Assembly (NCBI GenBank): GCA_964411125.1
Contig: CAYPJU010000031.1
Span: 5,311 to 69,310, forward strand
DNA from: JBFIHF01 sp964411125
GTDB lineage: Bacteria > Myxococcota_A > Bradymonadia > Bradymonadales > Bradymonadaceae
Direction of reading: 5' to 3'
DNA: 64,000 nt
Position 1 is the first letter of the stretch. Every line of letters begins with the position of its first letter. The position numbers were made by a program, and so were the translations under genes. Below are positions 55,010 to 63,923 of this stretch, piece after piece. The notes under the pieces are model-generated. The model searched no databases. It saw only the letters and a list, made by a program, of their open reading frames with translations, and was not told the DNA's origin.

Positions 55010-55885
55010 TCAGCGCGACCACGAGCGCATCGTTTCCAGAAAGGCCCGACCCGAAGGGCTCTTCGTCCGGTCTCGTCGATGAATGATCGCGAGCGTTCGG
55101 CGGATCGCTCCGTCGCGGCACCGAAGGCCGGGGTTCGCGGCGTCGAGCGCGTGCTCGCTCACGAGTGCCGCGCCGATCCCCTGCGCGACCATCTGCTTGA
55201 TCGACTCGATCGACCGAAGCTCCATCACGATGTTCGGCGTCACTCCGGCCTCCTCGATGCTCGCGTCGATGTGAGCGCGGACCGCCGATCCCGCTTCGAA
55301 GAGAACGAGCGGCGTCTCCGCGAGGTCCCCCCACCGAAACGTCTTGCGAAGTTCCAGCCGATGTCCGCGGGGGACGATCAACCTCAGCTCGTCGTCGACC
55401 CATCGCTCGACGACCAACTGCGAGTGCGCTTCGTCGATCGGCAGCGTCACGACCCCGAGGTCGAGCTCGCCGGCCAGCACCGCTTCTACGACCCCGCGAC
55501 TCGGCTGCTCGCGTACGTAGAAGCGGATCCCCGGATGGTTCGCGTGAAAGCGCCCCAGGATGGCAGGCAGCAGGTAGGTCGTCGCCGTCGCGCCGCCCCC
55601 GATCGCCATCGAGCCGCTGTCCAGACCCGTCAGCGCATCCAGCGCCTCCTGCGCGTCGTCGAGCCGCAGCAACGTCTCCCGCGCGTAGGGTAGGAGCGTC
55701 CGGCCTGCCTCCGTCAGCGTCATCCCCTTCGGCGTTCGATCGAACAGCGCCGCACCCACCTCCTCTTCGAGCTTCGCCAACTGCGCGCTCAACGCCGGCT
55801 GCGTCACGTGCAACTGCACCGCCGCCCGCGTCATCACCCCCAATTCGGCGATCGCGACGAACGATCTCAAATGCCCGACTTCCAT
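55010..55885 (-). CDS. LysR-type transcriptional regulator
   Basis: A 291-residue LTTR. The N-terminal winged HTH is canonical (FVAIAELGVMTRAAVQLHVT, then QPALSAQLAKLEEE and LFDRTPKGMTLTEAG), followed by the linker helix and a two-lobe effector-binding domain. It is divergent from the aconitase gene, and a palindrome with the T-N11-A form lies just upstream of its start (55894-55923). It therefore probably controls itself and acnA, perhaps in response to a TCA-cycle metabolite. The effector is not known. Confidence 0.95.
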   Translation of the reverse strand: MEVGHLRSFVAIAELGVMTRAAVQLHVTQPALSAQLAKLEEEVGAALFDRTPKGMTLTEAGRTLLPYARETLLRLDDAQEALDALTGLDSGSMAIGGGATATTYLLPAILGRFHANHPGIRFYVREQPSRGVVEAVLAGELDLGVVTLPIDEAHSQLVVERWVDDELRLIVPRGHRLELRKTFRWGDLAETPLVLFEAGSAVRAHIDASIEEAGVTPNIVMELRSIESIKQMVAQGIGAALVSEHALDAANPGLRCRDGAIRRTLAIIHRRDRTKSPSGRAFLETMRSWSR

Positions 55886-55893
55886 CCGGCAAG

Positions 55894-55923
55894 TGTATCA
55901 CCATTGTTTATCGCAATGATACA
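55894..55923. promoter_or_regulatory. Predicted LysR-type binding site between lysR-type gene and acnA
   Basis: A dyad with inner arms ATTG/CAAT (55903-55906, 55914-55917) around a 7-base centre gives a T-N11-A LTTR box. Outer arms TGTATC (55894-55899) and GATACA (55918-55923) extend it, the left side carrying three extra bases. It begins nine bases upstream of the regulator's ATG. A possible acnA -10, CATTAT (55937-55942), has no good -35, which fits activator dependence. Confidence 0.55.
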
Positions 55924-56008
55924 ATAAATCCATTTTCATTATGGCACAGCCACCCCTACCTTGCCCTCGTCCAATGCGCCAACCGCTAACCGCCAACCTG
56001 GAGCCCAC

Positions 56009-58729
56009 ATGTCCTACGACGCCGAAACGACCCTCGAAACCTCGCATGGCAACTATCGCTACTGGCGCCTCGGCGCGCTCGCCGACGCAGGGATCGGCCA
56101 CGTCGAAAAGATCCCTTACTCCATCCGCGTCCTGCTCGAGTCGTGCCTTCGCAACCTCGACGACCCCGGCGTCCTCGAAGAGCACGTCGAGGCGCTCGCC
56201 GCCTACGACGCGAAGGACGTCGGTGAGCAGGAGATCGCGTTCAAGTGCGGACGAGTGATCCTGCAGGACTTCACGGGGGTCCCCGCCGTCGTCGACCTCG
56301 CCGCGCTCCGTAGCGCGATGGCCCGGTGGGGTGGAGAGACCGACAAGGTCAACCCGTTGAGCCGTGTCGATCTGGTCATCGACCACTCCGTTCAGGTCGA
56401 CGCGTACGGCACCGAAGACGCGCTCATGATCAACCGCAAGCGCGAGTTCGAGCGCAACCAGGAGCGATACGAGTTCCTGAAATGGGGGCAGTCGAGCTTC
56501 TCGAACTTCAGCGTCGTCCCCCCCGAGACGGGCATCGTCCACCAGGTGAACCTCGAGTACCTCGCCGGTGTCGCGCTCACCGGCGACTCGCACGGCGACG
56601 ACGTAGTGTACCCCGATTCGCTGGTCGGGACCGACTCCCACACCACGATGATCAACGGGCTCGGCGTGCTGGGCTGGGGCGTCGGAGGGATCGAAGCGGA
56701 AGCCGCGATGCTCGGCCAGCCGATCTACATGCTGATCCCCGAGGTCGTCGGGTTCCGTCTGACGGGGAGCATGGTCGAAGGTGCCACGGCGACCGACCTC
56801 GTCTTGATGGTGACCCAGATGCTCCGCAAGCACGGGGTCGTCGGCAAGTTCGTCGAGTTCTACGGGCCTGGTCTGGACCACCTCACGCTGGCCGACCGCG
56901 CGACGATCGCAAACATGGCGCCGGAATATGGTGCTACGATGGGTTACTTCCCGGTCGACAACAAGACGCTCGACTACCTGCGCTTCTCGGCGCGCGACGA
57001 GAAGCAGATCGAGCTCGTCGAAAAGTACTTCAAAGCGAACATGCTGTGGCGCGACGACGAGGCGAAGATCGCGTACTCGAGCGAACTCAGCCTCGACCTG
57101 GGGGACGTGCAGCCATCGCTCGCCGGTCCGAAGCGCCCGCAGGACCGCATCCTCCTGAACGACATGAAGGGCGACTTCAACCTGCTCCGCGAGAAGACGT
57201 TCGGCCACGCCAAACCGGCGAGCGTCTCGGTGACGCACAAGGGCGAGACGTTCGACCTCGGGGACGGCGACGTCGTCATCGCGGCGATCACGTCATGCAC
57301 GAACACGTCGAACCCGGCGGTGATGCTCGGCTCCGGGCTCGTCGCGAAAAAGGCGAACGACCTGGGGCTGAAGGCGAAGCCGTGGGTGAAGACGTCCCTC
57401 GCCCCGGGATCGCGCGTCGTGACCGATTACCTCGAGAAAGCGGGGCTGATGGACCACCTGGAGGCAATCGGCTTCTTCACGGTGGGCTACGGCTGCACGA
57501 CCTGCATCGGAAACTCGGGTCCGCTCGACGAGCCGATCGTCGAGGGGGTGAAAGAGGGCGACCTGGTCGTCACTTCCGTGCTCTCGGGCAACCGAAACTT
57601 CGAAGGCCGGGTCAGCCCGCACACCAAGGCGAACTACCTCGCGTCGCCGATGCTCGTGGTCGCTTACGCGCTGGCAGGAACCGTCGACATCGACCTGCAG
57701 CGTGACCCGATCGGCGAGGGTTCGAACGGGCAGCCCGTCTACCTGAAGGACATCTGGCCCACGAACCTGGAGATCGCCGACGCGATCCGCGACTGCGTCA
57801 CGCAGGACCAGTTCAAGTCGCGATACGCGAACGTTTTCGAAGGTCCCGAGGACTGGAAGCAGATCGCCGCGAGCTCCTCGAAGGTCTACGACTGGCCGGA
57901 GTCGACGTACGTGCAAGAGCCGCCGTTCTTCAAGGACATGGACAAGAACTCGTCGCCGATTCAGCCGATATCGGGCGCCCGCGTGCTGGGGGTCTACGGC
58001 GACTCGACGACGACGGACCACATCTCGCCGGCCGGCGTGATCCCCGAAGGGCCTGCTGCCGACTACCTTCGAGCGCATGGCGTGGAGCGCCGCGACTTCA
58101 ACAGCTTCGGCTCGCGTCGCGGCAACGACCAGGTCATGACGCGCGGAACGTTCGCGAACATTCGCATCAAGAACAAGCTCGCCGAAGGGAAGGCGGGCGG
58201 ATACACGAAGTACCTCGGGCCGAATGAGCCCGCGACCGAGTCCGCCACCAAGCTGTACTACGAGTCGGACGCCGACCCGCAGCACGGCGAGGTTTGCTGG
58301 GTCTACGACGCGTCGGTGAAGTACCAGCGGCATGGGATCCCGTTGGTGGTGCTGGGCGGAAAGGACTACGGCATGGGCTCGAGCCGTGACTGGGCTGCAA
58401 AGGGCACCCTGCTGCTCGGAGTGAAGGCGGTCATCGTCGAGAGCTACGAGCGGATCCACCGCTCGAACCTCATCGGCATGGGTGTCCTGCCGCTCGAGTT
58501 CCCCGAAGGCCAGAACGCCGAGTCGCTGGGCCTCGACGGCACCGAGGTGTTCGACATCGCGGTGGACGACGACGTCAAACCCTTCTCCACCGTGAAAGTC
58601 ACGGCGACGAAGGAAGACGGCGAGAAGGTCGAGTTCGACGCGAAGGTCCGGCTCGATACGCCGGTGGAGGTGGAGTACTACCGCAACGGCGGAATCCTCC
58701 ACACCGTCCTCCGCAACATGGCGAGCTAA
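56009..58729 (+). CDS. acnA: Aconitate hydratase (AcnA/IRP type)
   Basis: A 906-residue [4Fe-4S] aconitase isomerising citrate and isocitrate in the TCA cycle. It has the substrate motifs VPPETGIVHQVNLEYL and VGTDSHTTMINGLG, the three cluster Cys (ITSCTNTSNP and YGCTTCIGNSGPL) and the swivelling domain 4 with YGMGSSRDWAAKG. The length matches AcnA. ATG 56009 is preferred over an upstream ATG because TGGAG lies five bases before it and the family N-terminus begins here. It is transcribed divergently from a LysR-type gene that probably regulates it. The stop is followed by REP-like sequence. Confidence 0.95.
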   Translation: MSYDAETTLETSHGNYRYWRLGALADAGIGHVEKIPYSIRVLLESCLRNLDDPGVLEEHVEALAAYDAKDVGEQEIAFKCGRVILQDFTGVPAVVDLAALRSAMARWGGETDKVNPLSRVDLVIDHSVQVDAYGTEDALMINRKREFERNQERYEFLKWGQSSFSNFSVVPPETGIVHQVNLEYLAGVALTGDSHGDDVVYPDSLVGTDSHTTMINGLGVLGWGVGGIEAEAAMLGQPIYMLIPEVVGFRLTGSMVEGATATDLVLMVTQMLRKHGVVGKFVEFYGPGLDHLTLADRATIANMAPEYGATMGYFPVDNKTLDYLRFSARDEKQIELVEKYFKANMLWRDDEAKIAYSSELSLDLGDVQPSLAGPKRPQDRILLNDMKGDFNLLREKTFGHAKPASVSVTHKGETFDLGDGDVVIAAITSCTNTSNPAVMLGSGLVAKKANDLGLKAKPWVKTSLAPGSRVVTDYLEKAGLMDHLEAIGFFTVGYGCTTCIGNSGPLDEPIVEGVKEGDLVVTSVLSGNRNFEGRVSPHTKANYLASPMLVVAYALAGTVDIDLQRDPIGEGSNGQPVYLKDIWPTNLEIADAIRDCVTQDQFKSRYANVFEGPEDWKQIAASSSKVYDWPESTYVQEPPFFKDMDKNSSPIQPISGARVLGVYGDSTTTDHISPAGVIPEGPAADYLRAHGVERRDFNSFGSRRGNDQVMTRGTFANIRIKNKLAEGKAGGYTKYLGPNEPATESATKLYYESDADPQHGEVCWVYDASVKYQRHGIPLVVLGGKDYGMGSSRDWAAKGTLLLGVKAVIVESYERIHRSNLIGMGVLPLEFPEGQNAESLGLDGTEVFDIAVDDDVKPFSTVKVTATKEDGEKVEFDAKVRLDTPVEVEYYRNGGILHTVLRNMAS

Positions 58730-58740
58730 AGCGCGGGTGT

Positions 58741-58848
58741 GCGGGGGCGGAGCCCCGCACGCCACGCGGGGCCGGAGCCCCGCGGTCCTGGGGCCGCCGC
58801 GCGGACCGCGGCGCTCCGCCGCCGCGCGGACCGCGGCGCTCCGCCGCC
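58741..58848. repeat. REP-like palindrome cluster, copy A (downstream of the RAYT gene)
   Basis: Contains GCGGGGGCGGAGCCCCGC (58741-58758), the palindrome CGCGGGGC/GCCCCGCG around CGGA (58765-58784) and two tandem copies of a 25-bp GC-rich unit starting GCGCGGACCG (58799-58848). The 18-base first element and the second palindrome recur in copy B at 59543. It lies between the acnA stop and the transposase gene. Confidence 0.8.
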
Positions 58849-58855
58849 GCGCCAT

Positions 58856-59476
58856 CTACTTCACCCGTTCCGGCGAGAACCACACCCACTCCCACTCCTC
58901 GAAGCCCGCCTTCGTCGGGTTCTCGATCACGTACCGGACGGTGTCCAACAGCTCGTCGGGCGTACGGATCACGCGGTCGAAACACTCGGCCCGCCACTTC
59001 ACGTGCAGCCCGAGTTCCCGCCTCACTGCGTTCGATGTGAACGACTTCCAGCTGCCGACGATCTTGTTGATCGGATGGTCCGTGGTGAGCGTCCGACGAA
59101 CGACGTGAACGTGGTTGGGCATGATCACCACTGCGTAAATTTCGTAGCGCTCGCCGTCGAAGTGAAATATCGACTGCCAGAGGATCTCAGCCACCTCCGC
59201 CCTCCCGAGCAGGCACTCGCCTCGACCGCGGTCGAACTCCTGGTCGTACAGGACGCGGTGGCACCAGTGCGAGAGCTCCGTCAGTCTCGCCGCGTTGGGA
59301 TCCTTCATGACGCGTTCTCGGTGGCGTTCGTAGATCTGCTTGAGTTCGTCGATTCGGTGGCGCGGGATCGCGTCGTGAAGCCCGAACGTCACGAAATAGA
59401 CCGCTTCGCCGATGATCCAGTGCGGCAGGTTGCGCTTGTAGCGACGGATGTCTTTCACGTGCAGAAAGTGAGTCAT
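58856..59476 (-). CDS. REP-associated tyrosine transposase (RAYT, IS200/IS605-like Y1 family)
   Basis: A 206-residue single-domain Y1 transposase. It has the metal-binding HUH motif in PNHVHVV, the nucleophile Tyr region (VRYVIENPTKAGF) and the RAYT-typical WKSFTSN and KWRAECFDRVIR segments. RAYTs cut single-stranded hairpins and are tied to REP sequences. This gene is flanked on both sides by copies of the same GC-rich palindromes (58741-58848 and 59543-59660), suggesting it is their cognate enzyme. ATG 59476 has GGAGG upstream, and the family start MTHFLHVKDI supports it; the frame beyond runs through the repeat. It looks intact. Confidence 0.9.
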   Translation of the reverse strand: MTHFLHVKDIRRYKRNLPHWIIGEAVYFVTFGLHDAIPRHRIDELKQIYERHRERVMKDPNAARLTELSHWCHRVLYDQEFDRGRGECLLGRAEVAEILWQSIFHFDGERYEIYAVVIMPNHVHVVRRTLTTDHPINKIVGSWKSFTSNAVRRELGLHVKWRAECFDRVIRTPDELLDTVRYVIENPTKAGFEEWEWVWFSPERVK

Positions 59477-59542
59477 GGGTCCTCCGGTTTGAGTTCCCCA
59501 CGTTTTCGGCCGTCGCCGTCGAGCGTTGCGAAAAAAGTGGAT

Positions 59543-59660
59543 GCGGGGGCGGAGCCCCGCATTCCACGCGGGGACGGAGCCCCGCGGTCCGGTCGCCAGC
59601 CTGCGGACCGCGGCGCTCCGCCGCCGCGCGGACCGCGAGGCTCTGTCCTCGCGCCCCCAG
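59543..59660. repeat. REP-like palindrome cluster, copy B (upstream of the RAYT gene)
   Basis: Repeats GCGGGGGCGGAGCCCCGC (59543-59560) exactly as in copy A, then a near-identical second palindrome ending GCGGTCC, then sequences with GCGGACCGCGGCGCTCCGCC. It lies in the same orientation as copy A and covers the space between the RAYT start and the PhnA-like gene. Confidence 0.8.
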
Positions 59661-59699
59661 ACTTCCTCGACTATCCTCCCCCACCACGAAGGAGGTCTC

Positions 59700-60092
59700 A
59701 TGGGCGGCTACGAAAGACACAAAGAGCGACGAGATGCCCTCAACCTGCTCGGCAAGGACCTCGCCCGCCGGGCCGCGTCGAAATGCGAGCTGTGCGAGGA
59801 AGGCGGTCAGCGGCTCGACCCCTACGAGCCTCCGCCCGTCGAGGACGATCCGTCGTTCGAACGGACGATGCTCGTCTGTGAGAAGTGTCGGCGCGCTGCC
59901 GAGGGCGGTCCGATGAAGCCCGCGTCGGAGTGGCGATTCCTCGAGACCGTGGGCTGGTCGACCATCCCGGCGGTGCAGGTCACCGCGATCCGGATGCTTC
60001 GGCGCCTCGCTGCGGACGACGTCGCATGGGCGCGCGATGCCGCCGAGTCGATCTACCCCTCCGAGGAAGCGGCCGCCTGGCTCGACGAGTGA
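59700..60092 (+). CDS. PhnA-domain protein (zinc-ribbon type), role unclear
   Basis: A 130-residue protein with an N-terminal Cys pair (CELCEEGG), a PxEDD region, a second Cys pair (LVCEKCRR) and the segment WSTIPAVQVTAIRMLRRLA. This layout is that of PhnA-like proteins, whose name comes from a phosphonate gene cluster but whose function is not settled. The four Cys probably bind zinc. ATG 59700 has a perfect AAGGAGG about four bases upstream. It stands directly behind the REP cluster; the next gene starts 55 bases later. Confidence 0.75.
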   Translation: MGGYERHKERRDALNLLGKDLARRAASKCELCEEGGQRLDPYEPPPVEDDPSFERTMLVCEKCRRAAEGGPMKPASEWRFLETVGWSTIPAVQVTAIRMLRRLAADDVAWARDAAESIYPSEEAAAWLDE

Positions 60093-60147
60093 CGAACCCT
60101 TCGGGGGCCTGCCGCATCCAAACGACGTCTCGCGCGGAGCCTCCGTA

Positions 60148-61581
60148 GTGCCCACCACCTCCCGCCAGACGACGCTCGTCCTCACCCTCCTCTCGACCGT
60201 CGTCTTCCTCGCCGTCGTCAACGGCACGATGATCAACATCGCGCTGCCGTACGTCGGCGCCGACTTCGGTGTCTCCGAGGGAACGTACGGGTGGATCGTG
60301 ACCGGCTACGCGCTCTCCTTCGGCATCTTCAACGCGATCAACGGACGCCTCGCCGACATCGTCGGGATGAAGCGGATGTACATGGCCGGTATCGCGGCTT
60401 TCGGCCTGGGTGCCGCGGTTGTCGCGGCGAGCCCGTCGATCGAGTTCGCGATCGTGTTGCGCATTCTGCAGGGCGCAGGTGCCGCCGCGCTCCCCGTCCT
60501 CGGTTCGTCCATCATCGCCCGCATCGTCCCACCCAGGGAGCGTGGTGCCGCCATGGGCGTCATCATGTCGACCGTCGGCGTCGCGGCGTCGATCGGTCCG
60601 TTTCTCGGAGGGTTTCTCGTCGAGATCGGCGGTTGGCGGTTCGTCTTTGGGTTCACAGCCCTCGTGCTGCTTGCGCTGCCGGCCGCATGGAAGCTGCTCC
60701 CCGACGAGCTCAACGAGCGTACGTCGAGCTCCTTCGACATCGTCGGTGCCGTCCTGCTGTCGGTGGCCGTCGCCGTGGGGATGTACGGTTTCGAGGTCGT
60801 GGAGGAGGGCGGGTTCGGCTCGACCCTCTGGATCCTCGAAGCAGTCGCGCTCGCCTTCACCGCGGCGTTCGGGGTCTGGATCGCGAAGCACGCCGACCCG
60901 TTCGTCGCTCCCAGCCTCTTTCGCAACGTCCGCTACGTCGCGACCACGGGCGTCGCTTTCCTCGTCAACGCCACGCGGTTCGGCACGATCATCCTCGTCC
61001 CCATCTTTCTGACGGAGGTGAACGAACTCTCGCCGATCTGGATCGGGGCGGTCCTCTTTCCCGGGGCGCTCGCCATCGCCGTGTTGTCCCACCGTGCAGG
61101 GGGATGGGCGGACCGTGTCGGGACACGTCGCCCCGTCTCGGTCGGCGTCTTCTTCGTAGTCGCCGGCAACCTGGTCGCCGCATTTTTCGCGGGAGGAAGC
61201 CCCGTCGGAGTCGCGGTCGGCATGGGGCTCTATGGCATCGGATTCGCGCTCATCCAGAGCCCTTGCGTGTCCGCGGTCTCGCAGATCGTCCCCAAACCGA
61301 TGATCGGGGTGGGCCTCGGCATCTTCATGATGATTTTCTTCATCGGCGGGGCCTTCGGCACCGCGCTGTCGGTGACCGCCGTCGAGCTGCAGGGCGCGGG
61401 AGCGACCAGTTGGCTCGGCTTCGACAACGGCGATGGGGCCGCGTTCTCGAACGGGATCCTCGTCCTGACCGGCCTCGCTCTACTCGCCGTCGTCGTCATG
61501 CCCTTCGTGCCGAACCAGCCGATGGGAGCCGATGAAGACAAAAACGTCGTCACCGGGGAGCGCAATCACCTCGCGCCTTGA
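60148..61581 (+). CDS. MFS transporter, DHA2 family (14-helix drug:H+ antiporter type)
   Basis: A 477-residue inner-membrane protein with about 14 hydrophobic helices. It has the family's early motif LAVVNGTMINIALPYVG, motif A-like GRLADIVGMKRMY and antiporter motif C-like GAAALPVLGSS. It should export drugs or metabolites by proton exchange; the substrate is unknown. GTG 60148 was chosen because it is the first start after GGAG and just before the first helix. Its 3' end overlaps the converging apaH gene by 16 bases. Confidence 0.9.
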   Translation: MPTTSRQTTLVLTLLSTVVFLAVVNGTMINIALPYVGADFGVSEGTYGWIVTGYALSFGIFNAINGRLADIVGMKRMYMAGIAAFGLGAAVVAASPSIEFAIVLRILQGAGAAALPVLGSSIIARIVPPRERGAAMGVIMSTVGVAASIGPFLGGFLVEIGGWRFVFGFTALVLLALPAAWKLLPDELNERTSSSFDIVGAVLLSVAVAVGMYGFEVVEEGGFGSTLWILEAVALAFTAAFGVWIAKHADPFVAPSLFRNVRYVATTGVAFLVNATRFGTIILVPIFLTEVNELSPIWIGAVLFPGALAIAVLSHRAGGWADRVGTRRPVSVGVFFVVAGNLVAAFFAGGSPVGVAVGMGLYGIGFALIQSPCVSAVSQIVPKPMIGVGLGIFMMIFFIGGAFGTALSVTAVELQGAGATSWLGFDNGDGAAFSNGILVLTGLALLAVVVMPFVPNQPMGADEDKNVVTGERNHLAP

Positions 61582-62369
61582 GGCACCTGGATCGTCACAC
61601 CGTCCTCCGCCCGGTAAGCGGTCAGCGGACCCTTCCAGCGCACACCGCTGTCGATGCAGACGACGTTGCGTCGCCGCCGAAGCCCCAGCGCAGACCAGTG
61701 CCCGAAGACGATCTTCGTCCCCTCCCACTGCCGATCGGAATGGTCGAACCACGCCTTCAGGCCAGGCGGAATCTTCGAGTACACGCCGCTGTAGTCGAAA
61801 TCCATCCGCCCCTTCGCGTCGAGCGTTCGCATCCGGGTGAAGGCGTTGATGAGGACGCGCAGCCGCTCGTAACCCTCTCGCTCCGGCTTCCAACGCCGCG
61901 GCCGGTTGCCGTACATGTTCTCGAAGAGTCGTTCGTGATCCTCGGCGAGCGCTCGTTCGACCTCGGCGGCGAGCTCCATCGCCTGGTCGGCGCTCCACTG
62001 CGGGACGAGGCCCGCATGAACGACCAGGGTCTCGAGCTCCTCGTCACGCCATGCGATCCGCTGACCGAGCAGCCAGTGCATGAGCTCGGCGCAGTCGGAA
62101 CTCTCGAGGACGTCGTGAAAATCGTCTTTAGGGCGCACTCGACGGGCTCCGGACCACACGGCGAGCATGTGCAGGTCGTGATTGCCGAGGCAGACGGTCG
62201 CACCGAGATCGCGCGCTGCGCGCAGCACGCCCAGACTCTCGCCGCCGCCGTTGACCAGATCGCCGACGAAGACGAGCCGGTCGTCGGCCGGATCGAAGTG
62301 CACGACGCGCAGCAGTGCCTCCAGTTCGGAGAGATGTCCGTGAACGTCGCCGATGATCCAGGTAGACAT
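61566..62369 (-). CDS. apaH: Bis(5'-nucleosyl)-tetraphosphatase (symmetrical), ApaH
   Basis: A 267-residue metallophosphatase of the ApaH group, which splits Ap4A into two ADP and can remove Np4-type RNA caps. The five family motifs are present: GDVHGHLSELEALL, GDLVNGG, GNHDLHML, VHAGLVPQW and FGHWSALG. The GDLVNGG motif and the length (E. coli ApaH is about 280) favour ApaH over PrpE or other phosphatases. ATG 62369 starts three residues before the first metal motif strand; an in-frame TTG lies three codons upstream. It is divergent from the cystathionine synthase gene and converges with the exporter. Confidence 0.9.
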   Translation of the reverse strand: MSTWIIGDVHGHLSELEALLRVVHFDPADDRLVFVGDLVNGGGESLGVLRAARDLGATVCLGNHDLHMLAVWSGARRVRPKDDFHDVLESSDCAELMHWLLGQRIAWRDEELETLVVHAGLVPQWSADQAMELAAEVERALAEDHERLFENMYGNRPRRWKPEREGYERLRVLINAFTRMRTLDAKGRMDFDYSGVYSKIPPGLKAWFDHSDRQWEGTKIVFGHWSALGLRRRRNVVCIDSGVRWKGPLTAYRAEDGVTIQVPQGAR

Positions 62370-62531
62370 TGGCTGCAAGCAGTAGTCGTACGTCGGGGTA
62401 CAACATAACCACGATCACCGTCCGGGTCACCCCTGCCTTGCCGCGAAACACACCCATCGCTTGCCGCCGCCTGCCGGCAATGTTACGAGCTTAGGGAGTC
62501 CAAACGCGCCAATTTTCCGAGAGCAGCCGTC

Positions 62532-63899
62532 ATGATCCAAGCCGCCGAAAACATCCTCGAGTTGGTCGGGAACACCCCACTCGTCAAGCTCCACACCGTC
62601 GCCAAGCACGTGAAGGCGAACATCTACGTGAAGCTCGAGTACCTCAACCCCGGCGCCAGCGTGAAGGATCGACCGGCGCTGCAGATGATCGAAGATGCCG
62701 AGAAGTCGGGCGAGCTCCGACCGGGCGGAACGATCGTCGAAGCGACCAGCGGCAACACCGGCATGGGGCTCGCCCTCGCCGCCGCGATCAAGGGTTACAA
62801 ATGCATCTTCGTGATGCCGGACAAGATGAGCGACGAGAAGATCAAGTCGCTGCGTGCGATGGGCGCGCGCGTCGTCGTCTGCCCCACCGCGGTCGAACCG
62901 GAAGACCCTCGCTCCTACTACAACGTCGCGAACCGGCTCGCCGAAGAGGCGCCCGGCGGGTTCCTCGCCAACCAGTACCACAACCAGTCGAACCCGCTCG
63001 CTCACTACAAGTCGACCGGACCCGAGCTGTGGGAGCAGACGAACGGCGAGATCGACGTCTTCGTCTCCTCGGCCGGGACTGGCGGGACGATCAGCGGGAC
63101 CGGAAAGTACCTCAAGGAGAAGAAGCCCGAGGTCCAGATCGTCGGCGTCGATCCGGTCGGCTCCATCTACTACGACTACTTCAAGACGGGGAAGATGACC
63201 GAGGCGAACACCTACCTCGTCGAAGGCTTCGGCGAAGACTTCCTCCCTTCGACGATGCACTTCGAGTACGTCGACGAGATGATCCGCGTCACCGACAAAG
63301 AGTGCTTCGTCTGGACTCGTCGGCTCGCCCGCGAAGAGGGGATCCTCGCCGGCGGCTCGTCGGGCGGGGCAGTCTGCGGAGCGGTCAAGTACGCCGAGCG
63401 CCACGACCGCGAGATGAACATCGTCGTCATCATGTGCGACCACGCCTCGCGCTACCTCTCGAAAATCTTCGACGACGAATGGATGCGGGAGAACGGCTTC
63501 CTCGGAGAGACGTTCGGCGACGCGACGGTGGCCGACGTCCTCGGAAAGAAGGCCCGTCCCGTGATCACCACCGAGCTCGGCACGTCGATCAAAGACGTGA
63601 TCAAGCGAATGAAAGACGACGGCATCAGCCAGCTCCCGGTCCTTGACGAGGGTCGCGTCGTCGGCCTGATCAACGAGACCGACGTCCTCAATCACCTCCT
63701 CGAAAGTGGTGATGGCAGCGACACGATCGACGACCTCGTCGAGACCCACTTCGCCATCGTCGAACCCACCAACCGCATCGGCCTCGTCGGCCAGTTCTTC
63801 AAACAGAACAAAGTCGTCATCGTCGTCGACTCCGGCCGCCTCGTCGGCATCATCACCAAGATCGACTTCATCGACTTCGTCAGCCGCCGGATTCGATAG
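62532..63899 (+). CDS. cbs: Cystathionine beta-synthase with C-terminal CBS domain pair
   Basis: A 455-residue fold-type II PLP enzyme that joins serine and homocysteine in transsulfuration (or acts as an O-acetylserine-type synthase). It has the PLP Lys (K45 in GASVKDRPAL), the substrate loop SGNTGMG, the phosphate loop GTGGTISGTG and a Ser-rich GGSSGG cofactor motif. Residues about 335-455 form two CBS (Bateman) motifs, as in eukaryotic CBS, suggesting regulation by an adenosine ligand such as S-adenosylmethionine. There is no N-terminal heme extension. The start is an ATG, with a hairpin (TTGCCG/CGGCAA, 62461-62480) in the leader. It ends in a strong inverted repeat. Confidence 0.95.
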   Translation: MIQAAENILELVGNTPLVKLHTVAKHVKANIYVKLEYLNPGASVKDRPALQMIEDAEKSGELRPGGTIVEATSGNTGMGLALAAAIKGYKCIFVMPDKMSDEKIKSLRAMGARVVVCPTAVEPEDPRSYYNVANRLAEEAPGGFLANQYHNQSNPLAHYKSTGPELWEQTNGEIDVFVSSAGTGGTISGTGKYLKEKKPEVQIVGVDPVGSIYYDYFKTGKMTEANTYLVEGFGEDFLPSTMHFEYVDEMIRVTDKECFVWTRRLAREEGILAGGSSGGAVCGAVKYAERHDREMNIVVIMCDHASRYLSKIFDDEWMRENGFLGETFGDATVADVLGKKARPVITTELGTSIKDVIKRMKDDGISQLPVLDEGRVVGLINETDVLNHLLESGDGSDTIDDLVETHFAIVEPTNRIGLVGQFFKQNKVVIVVDSGRLVGIITKIDFIDFVSRRIR

Positions 63900-63920
63900 A
63901 GGCGCTGAAGCGCCTCTATC
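63895..63920 (+). terminator. Perfect hairpin overlapping the cbs stop
   Basis: A 12-bp perfect inverted repeat (arm GATAGAGGCGCT, with its complement at 63909-63920) has a GA loop and overlaps the stop codon. It may act as a terminator, though a G-run rather than a T-run follows, so a REP-like element is also possible. Confidence 0.5.
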
Positions 63921-63923
63921 GGG

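Noticed and set aside
62461..62480. Riboswitch candidate upstream of cbs
   Set aside because: Only a 6-bp hairpin (TTGCCG/CGGCAA) is visible, with no conserved SAM-type core.
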